Assembly (NCBI GenBank): GCA_009746045.1
Contig: RPFO01000090.1
Coordinates: forward strand, 258,887 to 320,886
DNA from: Mesostigma viride
Taxonomy: Eukaryota > Streptophyta > Mesostigmatophyceae > Mesostigmatales > Mesostigmataceae
Direction: 5' to 3'
DNA: 62,000 nt
The notes beneath the pieces are model-generated. The model had not been told where the DNA came from. It saw only the letters and a program-made list of their open reading frames with translations, and ran no database searches. Shown piece after piece: positions 53,693-62,000 of the stretch; the stretch's first letter is position 1, and every line of letters starts with the position of its first letter. A program made the translations under genes and the position numbers.

Positions 53693-54629
53693 ATTAGATT
53701 GGTTGAATATAGTTCGTTTTCGGCTAGGAGGCGTGGCCTTTGCATGACGGGCAAGAGGATTTCAGCCGTGGGCAACCAAGCACACATGTCGTCGGGCTAG
53801 TCCGACGAGTGCGCACGTGAACCGGCACTCCCGGTCACACACGACACCATAGAGATAGTCAGCTGCACCGCCTCATGTCGGCGAAACCCATAGTTCCATC
53901 GGAATCGTTTCAGCGGCCGGCATTTCCTCTCCGCGTTTCCTCAACCTCGTTTTCAGGATCATACTCATCGTTCCTGCATTTTCCTCTTCCACGCAGGTTG
54001 TGGCTTTTTTGAAAGCCACGAATGTACCCGGGGATGGGACGCTTCGGCTGCCTCAATGCCTACACATTCAATACGATGTCCCCCTCTCACCTTCCTCCAT
54101 CATTCCGCTCACATTGCACTACGTGTCTGTGTTTTGTTCTTTTTCTTGTTCTCGTTTGTTTTGCTGTTCTTGTCCTTTTTCTTTTACTTTTACTGAGGGA
54201 GCTAGGCTGGGCTGCGCGCTGTGTGTGCTACTCTCGTGTTTTTCTGTGGGCACTTGAGAGACTAACCAAGGATCGGGCCCCCCACACGGCAATATCAGCC
54301 TTTGCTTTTGTTTACCCTCCCATATCTCTTTACAAACGCCAAAAAAACACAAAGGCAGGAGCACGGTGACTCATCTGGAACATGAAGAAGGGAAATCTTT
54401 TCGTTACAGGAAAGAGGTGTCAAGTATGACAATTGGAAGGCCCCCCCACTGGGAATCCACATGTTCCGAGTCCATTCAGCTGTGTTGTTAGCCACATCCT
54501 GCCCCGGGGAGATGCATCATGGACCACCGCTATCGCGTAACGGGTGTTACGCAGTGAATATTGACTTACCTCAATATGCTCCGCTCTGGTTCTGTTTGAT
54601 GTCTTAGCTCTCAGTGCATCTGAATCATC

Positions 54630-57093
54630 ATGAAACACCTTATGACTTTCTGGCATGCTCTTACCCTCCACAGAATACGGCAATCCAGTGGCATTGATTA
54701 CCGGAAGTACACTGCTATTTCTCGGCAGTTCCCCTATCGTATCTCCTCACAGGCATGGCGGAAGCGTTGTCGCATCAACACGCGCCATAACCATCACTGC
54801 AAGGATGACCATACTCTACGTCGCCTCCGGCGCTTACAGCGCACGCATTTGTCGCTTACCAACTCCACTCGCCCACACCCCGTAAGCACCCATCGCGTCA
54901 TTTATGCCATTTACAACCGCAGGTACCCTCAGCGTATCTACGTTGGCCAGACGCAACGGGATGCCTGGACGCGTTTTCAGGAACATGTCCGAGCGGCACG
55001 CCGCCTTCATATTGGCCGCCCTGCCGCCAACGACGACACCCCCCTACATGGCGCCATGGCCCAATACGGGTGGTGGGATTGGCGAGTCGTCCCCTTGGAA
55101 CATGTCCCCGGCACCTTTACCGGCGCCGCTTTTCGCAAAGCCGCAGGGCATCGGGAAACGTTTTGGAAACGAATGTTACATGCATTTCTGCCCCACGGTT
55201 TTTGCATTGAAGGCAAGAGTTTCAAAGCTCGGTCTCGCCGCCGCCCGCCTCCCCTCCGTCCCCGCCCTCTTATGTTCATCCGTGCCTGGCGTCTGAAGCA
55301 CAATCTCCACCCATATCGCCCCTATCCCCCCAGCGTCACCCCGGCCCCTCCACCTTCCACACATGTGTCCACCGATCCTTCCCTTTACTCCACCAGTCTC
55401 CGCTGCTTACGTCACATGTCTCGGCTTATGCAACGCGGCAACTTTCATGCATCCTATCTCGAAGCCTGCAGCTTGAAGAAGCTTACCAGCTTACACATTG
55501 CCGTCGGGTCGTGCTCCCCAGCTGATCTGCAAGTCCCCCGCTCCCATGCCACTAGTCTGCGAGGCCTTCTCTCACGTATCATTCGGCACCGTGTCAATGG
55601 GAATGCAGATGCACTGCGTCCGCGCCGTTTGCTGATCTCACCTTTCATTCATGCTGCGATGGATGAGCTGTGTTTGCCACACATTCTGCATTTGCCGCAA
55701 GTGCAGGCTGCGATGCCGCTCGTGGTGCGCAACACTTTCGGCACTCCCATTGCCGCCTGGCATTACTCTCCCACCTTGGGACAAATGGTTTTCAGCAACG
55801 GGAAGGTCAGCCGCGATACAACGCCCACCGAGCTGGCCACCATCTTGGCAGGGCCCTGCCCCTGCCAACAACAACGGTATTTCAAGTACCTTGATCCCAC
55901 CTCACAGCACGTCATGACCGCTGACCTCAGCATCCTGCCGAGCCACACGCTTGTAGACCTTTTTGCCAAAGGCACCAAGTTTCGGCCGTGGGTCCAGCGC
56001 ACGTGTGCCAAAGAGGTGAATGCACTGCTCTCCACATCACTGCGCAAATTCTGCAATGCCATGAGCACGGACCTACAGCTTGCTCCCCTTGCCATGGAAC
56101 CGTGGTTTCGCGCCGTCATTCACGAATGCAATGCACGTCTCACCAGGCTTGATTACCGTCTCCAGCAGGTCCACCGCACCACCTGGCTCAACACCACAGA
56201 TAAAGCACTTCTTGACCACTTCAAGCAGGACTTTATCATCACGTGTGTTGACAAGAGTGCCAACAACTTTGCTTTCATATGCAAGAAGCACTACCTTGCT
56301 ACTTTGCAACACGAGTTGGCGTCCAGCCCTACCTATGTTCAGCGTGCACAGTCCACCGCCAGTATCACTGCTGCTCATCGGGCTTTTCTGCACAGCCAAA
56401 ACATTTTTGCTCGGGCATTCCTTAAGCGGCAGCGACGCGCCACCACCACTACGTTCCCATATCTGTATCTCACTCTTAAGCTGCACAAAACTCCTGTTGC
56501 TTTGCGCACCATTGCTGCGTCGCATTCAGCCCCACTGATGCCTCTCTCGAAACTCATCTGCCATGCTTTGAATGCTCTTCTCCCCGAAGCCAATGCATTA
56601 TGGGTGGAGGTGCTGTCGAATGCCGGGTATGAATGCGCTGGTAGTTGGATCGTCATAGACTCAGCCCAAGTACGCCTACGCCTTGCCGCCCTTAGCCGTT
56701 CTAAGACAGCAGCAGAGAAACGTATACCTATGCCCATAGCCACCTATGATTTCACCACTCTATATACCACACTAGATTTGCACGATTTGAAAGCTCGTTT
56801 AGATAGCCTCCTTACTCGTCTGTATGCACGTAGGCCTCACGGGCGCAACCACCTGCACGTGCGTGTTTCTCAGACCAAGCCCACGGCAACGTGGCTCTCA
56901 GGGATCGCGGCAGGTGCTATCGTGCGGGATGGTTATAATTATATTATCACGAAGGCTGACCTTGTTCATTGGATCTCTTATCTTGTTGATAACACCTTCA
57001 TCTGTTTTGCGGGCGATGTATACCAACAAGCTATCGGCATCCCTATGGGCACTAACTGTGCCGGGCTCCTTGCAAACCTCTATCTATACACTT
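54630..57093 (+). CDS. Penelope-like ORF, N-terminal GIY-YIG endonuclease and first part of RT
   Basis: Residues ~90-185 form a GIY-YIG nuclease: VIYAIYNRRYPQRIYVGQTQ, then R-FQEH and a later HRETFWKRM. It nicks the target to prime reverse transcription. A long basic middle region follows. RT motifs begin with FIITCVDKSANNFAF and YLYLTLKLHKTP (fingers), ATYDFTTLYTTL (motif A, ~710) and QAIGIPMGTNCAGLLANLYL (motif B, ~800). The frame is cut at 57093 by the CACTA-like insertion and stops 21 bases inside it. Removing the insertion and one TT duplication restores frame with the downstream part that holds motif C. N-terminal endonuclease placement and PLE-type RT motifs identify the Chlamys-like group. 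No disabling change other than the insertion was seen. Confidence 0.92.
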
Positions 57094-57107
57094 CACTAGG
57101 AAGTCAG

Positions 57108-57375
57108 GATTGAGAAAACTGAGAAACCCTGAGAAAAATTGAGAAAAACCTGAGAAGAGCCGAGAAAAACTGAGAAGTAACTGAGAAGAGCTGAGAAGTA
57201 ACTGAGAAGAGCTGAGAAAAACTGAGAATCACCTGAGAAAAGGGGGTGAGAAAAATTGAGAAGAGCTGAGAAGAAATTGAGAATTTGAAAATCTGAGAAA
57301 AGTGAGACTTCACTCGGACTGAGAAAAGTGAGAAATCACGAGAACTGAGAAAAATGAAAAACCACAAGAGAGTGA
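57108..57375. repeat. Left subterminal GAGAAA repeat block
   Basis: About 25 degenerate CTGAGAAA/TTGAGAAAA/CTGAGAAG words with short spacers directly follow the left TIR. Confidence 0.85.
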
Positions 57376-57713
57376 AAAACAGATTATGAGAGCAGCAAGC
57401 ACTGCCAACATAATTTCAGCAAGGCAATCAAGGAAACAGTTTTTTTTTAATTAAAAAATAATTTATTTACGTATGAAAGCCGTCCTTTTGTGCATTGATT
57501 TCTTGACATGGCCCTGCCATAAACTCGTCTAATTCTCTAGCTTGCTGCAATTTTTTCAAAGAAGATGACTACAACTATGTTGCCATGGCTGTCTTTCACA
57601 AGGCCGCTTGCATAGCTTGATGCCCCGAATTGAAGATGTCGGTGCCGTTTGTATGCGCCACAAACTGAAAAGAATGCAAAACAAAAGCAGAACACAGGAA
57701 TGGAAAATCAGCA
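57376..57713. other. Unique spacer within the CACTA-like element
   Basis: Contains a T-run and AATTAAAAAATAATTTATTT near 57440-57470. No coding sequence was supported. Confidence 0.4.
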
Positions 57714-58690
57714 CGTGTAGAACACGATTCATGACCCAATACTCACTTTTATGGCAAAGCAGCCCATACACATGAATCACACCATGCACCAGATGTCACA
57801 CGAGCAAGCCACGACATTGTCGTCGGATCAGAAAGCAATAAACGTGAAAACGATAGCGGCCCAAATCTGAGATTCCGCCGAACACAGAAAATAAGAAGGC
57901 TCAGAAGCTACCAGCAAGGGATCGAACATAGGACCTTAGGCATGATTTCATGCAGCAAATGTGTAGAACACGATTTATGACCCAACAGTCACTCTTATGG
58001 CAAAGCAGCCCATACACATGAATCACACCATGCACCAGATGTCACACGAGCAAGCCACGACATTGTCGTCGGATCAGAAAGCAATAAACGTGAAAACGAT
58101 AGCGGCCCAAATCTGAGATTCCGCGGAACACAGAAAATAAGAAAGCTCAGAAGCTACCAGCAAGGGATAGAACATAGGACCTTAGGCATGATTGCATGCA
58201 GCGAATGTGTAGAACACGATTTATGACCCAACACTCACTCTTATGGCAGAGCAACCCATACCCATGAATCACACCATGCCCCAGATGTCACACGAGCAAG
58301 CCACGACATGGTCGTCGGATAAGAAAGCTTGATAAACGTGAAAACGATAGCGGCCCAAATCTGAGATTCCGCGGAACACAGAAAATAAGAAAGCTCAGAA
58401 GCTACCAGCAAGGGATCGAACATAGGACCTTTGGCATGATTGCATGCAGCGAATGTGTAGAACACGATTTATGACCCAACACTCACTCTTATGGCAGAGC
58501 AACCCATACCCATGAATCACACCATGCCCCAGATGTCACACGAGCAAGCCACGACATGGTCGTCGGATAAGAAAGCAATAAACGTGAAAACGATAGCGGC
58601 CCAAATCTGAGATTCCGCGGAACACAGAAAATAAGAAAGCTCAGAAGCTACCAGCAAGGGATCGAACATAGGACCTTTGGCATGATTTCG
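57714..58690. repeat. 246-bp satellite, four tandem copies
   Basis: ATGACCCAA occurs at 57731, 57977, 58223 and 58471, giving periods of 246, 246 and 248. Units are over 90% alike by eye. Each unit contains CAGCAAGGGATCGAACATAG, whose reverse complement includes a B-box-like GTTCGATCCC. A partial inverted copy lies at about 59488-59602. Confidence 0.95.
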
Positions 58691-58792
58691 CGGCTGTGTG
58701 AGTCTCCAGATCCGAAGGCATCTCACTTAATTAACGTTTCGAAACAGCCAAACTGCGAAAAACCTCTTACCGGAGGGAGTCGCCAATATCAA

Positions 58793-59003
58793 GGAGACAA
58801 CCAGCGCAGGCCAGAAATCGGGAGAATCCGGACCATGGTAGCTCGAGCCTGCCGTTATCTTGTCCGCGTTTTCGAGTCGTGCAGGATTATGAATATGAAT
58901 GGAGATGGAAATGTGTAGCCTTGTGCATTGAAATTATGGCTGGCTGACGTGTAGAGCGACGAGATGACCTAGACGGTGGGGCCGGAAACAGCTTGCTTGA
59001 TTG
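58793..59003 (-). mobile_element. Penelope 3'-UTR fragment captured in the CACTA-like element
   Basis: It begins ATCAAGGAGACAACCAGCGC and matches the reverse complement of about 61680-61891 with a few substitutions, then diverges after CAGCTTGCTTGAT. Confidence 0.9.
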
Positions 59004-59127
59004 TGTTTCTCGTGGGGAACGAGTCCAACGACTACTTTCTCTGGGCGGCAAACTGCGGCAAATTGAACGCAAGCCTCATCTTGAATTTTTGACCGTCGAA
59101 ATGTAACGATCCGACGACTTCTGCAGT

Positions 59128-59439
59128 ATGCCGCGTAATTTTCTGTTGCGGAAGAGCCGTTGGGCCGGTTCCCGACGCGGGCGACCAGTGGTTTGCATTA
59201 AGTTAACTTACCTGAAGTTCTCCAACAGAAATGACCCAAGCCGCATGATGGCACTCATCGACGGCCTCAGTCTATTGACGCGTCGGCCCGATTTTGGCGG
59301 CACCCAATTTGACCCCAACGGCACCTACCGACAAATACATACGTTTCATGCGCACCACGACCCCTTTGAGCTCTGCTATGGCGGTGCTGCCGTTGGGCCC
59401 GCATCAGACTGCAGGCCCTTTATGCTGGCGGGCCCTTAA
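59128..59439 (+). CDS. Unrecognised 103-aa frame in the CACTA-like element
   Basis: Open frame between two captured repeats. The part MMALIDGLSLLTRRPDFGGT and HHDPFELCYGG looks protein-like, but no family was recognised. It may be a captured exon of a host gene or chance. Confidence 0.2.
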   Translation: MPRNFLLRKSRWAGSRRGRPVVCIKLTYLKFSNRNDPSRMMALIDGLSLLTRRPDFGGTQFDPNGTYRQIHTFHAHHDPFELCYGGAAVGPASDCRPFMLAGP

Positions 59440-59487
59440 TGCATGTCACTTATTTATTCTTGTGCATACAAATATGAAGCAATGAAG

Positions 59488-59602
59488 TCCTATGTTCGAT
59501 TCCTTGCTGGTAGCTTCTAGGCTTTCTTACTTTCTGTGCTCCGCGGAATCTCAGATTTGGGCAGCTAGCGTTTTCACGTTTGTTGCTTTCTGACGACAAT
59601 GA
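59488..59602. repeat. Partial inverted copy of the 246-bp satellite
   Basis: The reverse complement matches the satellite segment from GACGAC...AAAGCAA to CAGCAAGGAATCGAACATAG with about 10% differences. Confidence 0.85.
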
Positions 59603-59606
59603 AGCA

Positions 59607-59922
59607 ATGAAGTCGTGTCCTCCGGATTTTTGCATTTGCACCGTGTGCGTTCTTGGACGTTTGGAAACATGCATGGCATATGGCTAATGTAATGACTGAC
59701 TAGCTAGACCGTTTCAGTGGTTTTTCATTTGCGGGTATTTCCTCGTAAATGGTGGGAAAGCGATCGCAGCAATGGTTCTCACCACTAGACACTCCCGGCC
59801 AGTGAAGCTCGAAAAACACGCCCTGATCAAGCAAGCTGTTTCCGGCCCCACTGTACAGGTCATCTTACAGTCGCTCTTTGCGTAAGCCAGCCATAATTTC
59901 AAGGAACAAGGCTACACATTTG
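59607..59922 (+). mobile_element. Older Penelope 3'-UTR fragment in the CACTA-like element
   Basis: It matches about 61467-61770 in the same orientation, with many substitutions and small indels. It is clearly more diverged than the other copies. Confidence 0.88.
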
Positions 59923-59944
59923 CATACGCTTTTCTTGGTTATCG

Positions 59945-60162
59945 GTGTGCCTTTGTTTGAATGCAGGGGGGTCGCTGTGCCGACACAACGCGTTCAACGT
60001 GCTGGGCATCAAATGAGGGATCTGGGCGACCACCAGTGCGCGACTAGTGTCGCCACTTCTTTCCGGACCTGAGGGCGAGGCTGCAGCCGGAGCTGCAGAC
60101 GTACTGTCAGGGCTTAGCGCAGCCGCCAGGCTGCGTTGCGTCGAGGAGCGTTTGCTCGTCAT
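59945..60162 (-). pseudogene. LINE ORF1 N-terminal fragment
   Basis: The minus strand reads SAAPAAASPSGPERSGDTSR followed by ALVVAQ, the same peptide as the alternate frame at the start of the LINE ORF1 at 51614. The upstream residues MTSKRSSTQRSLAAALSPDS may be the true ORF1 start that is missing from that copy. Confidence 0.7.
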
Positions 60163-60439
60163 ATATTGCGCAATAGCTTCGGAAAAGTATATCAGCGTGT
60201 GCGTCTTAGAAAGACGAAGTGATTGTGATATTCACAGCCGAATTGGGTGCCCGAACGTGAAAGTTATGAGCTCCGCTGTCAGCCATGGCTACCTCGTGGC
60301 TCGTGGCTTGGATGGTACATTGGCTATATTGTATGATAACCCTATATTTTTCACATTCCATCTCTACCATGCTCACCGCTTGCAATGTGATGCGTTTGTA
60401 TCAAGTGTGTGAATCTCCTCGTTCTCAGTCCTTGTGGTT

Positions 60440-60727
60440 TTTTCTGCTTTCTCAGTTCTTGAGGTTTTCTCAGTTGCGGCGTTGGACTTGTTTGAGAAAA
60501 TTGAGAATGATTCTCAATTCTTCTCAGCACTTCTCAGGCCATTTCTCAGGTTTCGTGAAAATTTTCTCAAAAACTGAGACCAATCTGAGAATTTTCTCAG
60601 TTCTTCTCAATCGTCCTGAGAAAAACTGAGATTTTTCTCAGTTCTTCTCAATTTGCTGAGAAAATTCTCAGAAAAACGCCCAAATTGAGAAAAACTGAGA
60701 AAAAAGTGAGAAATTTCTCAACCCCCT
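60440..60727. repeat. Right subterminal TTTCTC/GAGAAA repeat block
   Basis: Dense TTCTCAG/CTGAGAA words in both orientations occur up to the right TIR, mirroring the left block. Long imperfect hairpins are possible. Confidence 0.85.
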
Positions 60728-60738
60728 CTTCCTAGTGT

Positions 60739-61332
60739 TATGAGCTTGCATTCATGGAGAATCTCATTGCCTCAAACGATGATGTTCTCATCAGGCGTTT
60801 TATCCATACATGTCGATACATTGATGATGTCATCGCTTTCGACAACCCTGATTTCGCAACCCATTTGTATATCACCGCTGGTCTGCCTGGCATCTACCCG
60901 CAAGCGTCCCTCACATTAAAGCTCACGTCGGAGGATACTCATTGCAATTACCTCGATCTTAACATTACCCATAACAAGAAGGGCTGGCGTACGGCTGTCT
61001 ATGATAAGCGCAAGGATCCTAAATACCAGCAAATTCCTTTTATTCGTTACCCCGATATTCACAGTCTCCTTTCCCACACAGCAAAATATGGTGTTGTTCT
61101 TTCTCAGTTACATCGTTTTTCCCGTCTTTGTTCTTATCGTGTTGATTTCATCACAACTCTTGTTGAACTCTTGCAGCGTTTATTGGTCAAAGACTATGAC
61201 CGAGCCATTATGCTCCGTCAAGTCCGATGTTTTTTGCAACGTCACCCACATCTGTTCGGTGCTGCCCCTTGGCACAAGCTCTACAAACAGGTCGTGGACC
61301 GGCTGGATCGCATAGTATCTCCGCACATCTGA
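60739..61332 (+). CDS. Penelope-like RT, second part with motif C
   Basis: It continues the RT after the insertion: YELAFMENLIASND, then FIHTCRYIDDVIAF (motif C with the YIDD catalytic pair), CNYLDLNITHNKKGW (motif D/E region) and a thumb-like C-terminus ending RLDRIVSPHI and TGA. The first Met in the piece is at 60754, but the homologous frame starts at 60739, where it meets the upstream part in phase. The end of this ORF and the following 3' UTR are the segments found in the truncated copies elsewhere. Confidence 0.9.
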   Translation, partial: YELAFMENLIASNDDVLIRRFIHTCRYIDDVIAFDNPDFATHLYITAGLPGIYPQASLTLKLTSEDTHCNYLDLNITHNKKGWRTAVYDKRKDPKYQQIPFIRYPDIHSLLSHTAKYGVVLSQLHRFSRLCSYRVDFITTLVELLQRLLVKDYDRAIMLRQVRCFLQRHPHLFGAAPWHKLYKQVVDRLDRIVSPHI

Positions 61333-61358
61333 ACCCTGTGATGCCAGATCTCCTTTGC

Positions 61359-61891
61359 GGCCGTTCCGAGCTTGGCACTGGATTCGTTGTCCACATCGTC
61401 GCGTCGCTGCCGCAACACGATGTTTTCTGGCATCCGCGGGCTTTTGGTTCCCGCCGCACATTTGAAAGTGCTGTCCTCCGGCTTTTTGCCTTTGCACCGT
61501 GTGCAGTTTCTTGGACGTTTGGAATCATGGCATGGCTAACGTGATGACTGACTAGCTAGACCTTTTCAGTGGTTTTCCATTTGCGGGTATTTCCTCGTAA
61601 ATGGTGGGAGAGCGATCGCAGCAATGGTGCTCACCACTAGACACTCCCGGCCAGTTAGGCTCGAAACACACGCCCTGATCAAGCATGCTGTTTCCGGCCC
61701 CACCGTCTAGGTCATCTAGTCGCTCCACACGTAAGCCAGCCATAATTTCAATGCACAAGGATACACATTTCCATCACCATTCATCTTCATCATCCTGAAC
61801 GACTCGAAAACGCGGAAAAGATAACGGCAGGCTCGAGCTACCATGGTCCGGATTCTCCCGATTTCTGGCCTGCGCTGGTTGTCTCTTTGAT
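61359..61891 (+). repeat. Downstream 533-bp direct repeat/3' UTR of the Penelope element
   Basis: Identical by eye to 53160-53692. It ends GGTTGTCTCTTTGAT, the 3' end shared, with small changes, by the dispersed copies that reach the terminus. Confidence 0.95.
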
Positions 61892-61899
61892 GTTGTGCC

Positions 61900-62000
61900 C
61901 ATGCAGGGAGTCACTCTCTGCTGAGACGCCTTGCCCTAGCTTTTTGTATCGTCCCCATGCCCTTTACAGAAGGGTGTGTGGCAGGGCTGCGTGCTGTCGC
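61900..62000 (+). pseudogene. LINE RT fragment truncated by the window edge
   Basis: The last bases encode PCPLQKGVWQGCVLS, RT motif B of the stem-loop-tailed LINE family (compare PCPLQTGVWQGCVLS at 39984-40502). It begins next to the end of the Penelope element, so the Penelope unit may have inserted into, or next to, this LINE. Confidence 0.75.

Larger units (their letters stand above)
57094..60737. mobile_element. CACTA-like non-autonomous DNA element inside the Penelope RT
   Basis: Termini CACTAGGAAG (57094-57103) and CTTCCTAGTG (60728-60737) are perfect inverted repeats starting with CACTA, flanked by TT (57092-57093 and 60738-60739). The subterminal regions are dense in GAGAAA/TTTCTC words, as in CACTA (En/Spm) elements, where such repeats bind the element protein. 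No transposase motif is present in 3.64 kb. The interior holds a 246-bp satellite, Penelope fragments in both orientations, a LINE ORF1 fragment and an unassigned 103-aa frame (59128-59439). It therefore looks non-autonomous and composite. Confidence 0.8.
53160..61891 (+). mobile_element. Chlamys-like Penelope element with flanking direct repeats and nested insertion
   Basis: Layout: upstream direct repeat 53160-53692, leader, GIY-YIG-RT ORF from 54630, a CACTA-like insertion 57094-60737, the rest of the RT ORF 60739-61332, and 3' UTR/direct repeat 61359-61891. Without the insertion, the unit is about 5.1 kb. Penelope-like elements usually carry GIY-YIG at the C-terminus; the Chlamys group of green algae and protists has it at the N-terminus, as here. 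Confidence 0.9.

Noticed and set aside
57094-60737. Intron in the Penelope RT
   Set aside because: No GT-AG boundary fits. Inverted CACTA termini and the TT duplication indicate a transposon.
40717-61758. Recurring 60-70 aa frame starting MCIEIMAGLRVERLDD
   Set aside because: It appears in every copy of the Penelope 3' UTR because the DNA is repeated. It is antisense to the element and is cut or altered in other copies, so it is not a gene family.
53160-61891. LTR retrotransposon because of the flanking direct repeats
   Set aside because: The coding domains are GIY-YIG plus Penelope-type RT. The repeats equal the 3' UTR, do not begin TG and end CA, and lack a primer binding site.

Overview
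This is a eukaryotic nuclear window, most likely from a green alga (Chlorophyta or a close green-lineage relative). The reasons are a GT-AG spliced gene style with GC-rich exons, TGTAA-like motifs after some genes, and a Penelope-like retroelement with an N-terminal GIY-YIG domain (the Chlamys type known from green algae). The species cannot be named from the sequence. There are no bacterial operons, rRNA genes or CRISPR arrays, and I found no convincing tRNA gene.

Five host genes are supported. (1) A coiled-coil protein gene on the minus strand (17126-20085, multi-exon, partial model). (2) A six-exon UbiE/COQ5/MenG-type quinone C-methyltransferase on the plus strand (22866-29367, 253 aa). 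(3) An intronless 1149-aa TPR/Sel1-repeat protein with a C-terminal MYND zinc finger on the minus strand (30564-34013). (4) A three-exon nucleotide-sugar (CMP-sialic acid/UDP-sugar type) transporter on the minus strand (42477-45546, 340 aa). (5) A two-exon, apparently secreted and membrane-anchored class I-like haem peroxidase on the plus strand (48866-51191, 713 aa). They show no operon logic and are separated by mobile DNA.

The rest is a layered mobile-element landscape. The left end (1-6416) is a minus-strand Ty1/copia-type LTR retrotransposon with an open pol, in which a retropepsin-like domain lies between integrase and reverse transcriptase instead of before integrase. At 12274-15187 there is a degenerate second LTR element with its 3' LTR. 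At 21326-21999 there is a Harbinger-like MITE with 34-bp TIRs and TAA target duplications. An RTE-like LINE family with a conserved 3' stem-loop and variable simple-sequence tails occurs at 15861-16200, 29700-30255, 36600-37930, 38140-38937 and 39490-41840, and an RT fragment at the right edge may belong to it. A different, A-tailed LINE (46112-48067) has a perfect 15-bp target-site duplication.

The right end (53160-61891) holds the most informative structure: a Chlamys-like Penelope element flanked by two identical 533-bp direct repeats. Its reverse transcriptase is split by a 3.64-kb CACTA-like DNA element. That element has 10-bp TIRs, GAGAAA-rich subterminal repeats, four copies of a 246-bp satellite, and captured pieces of the same Penelope family and of a LINE ORF1. 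Short, 5'-truncated copies of the Penelope 3' UTR are scattered at 27861, 38418, 40578, 58793 and 59607, and one of them has a clear 10-bp target duplication.
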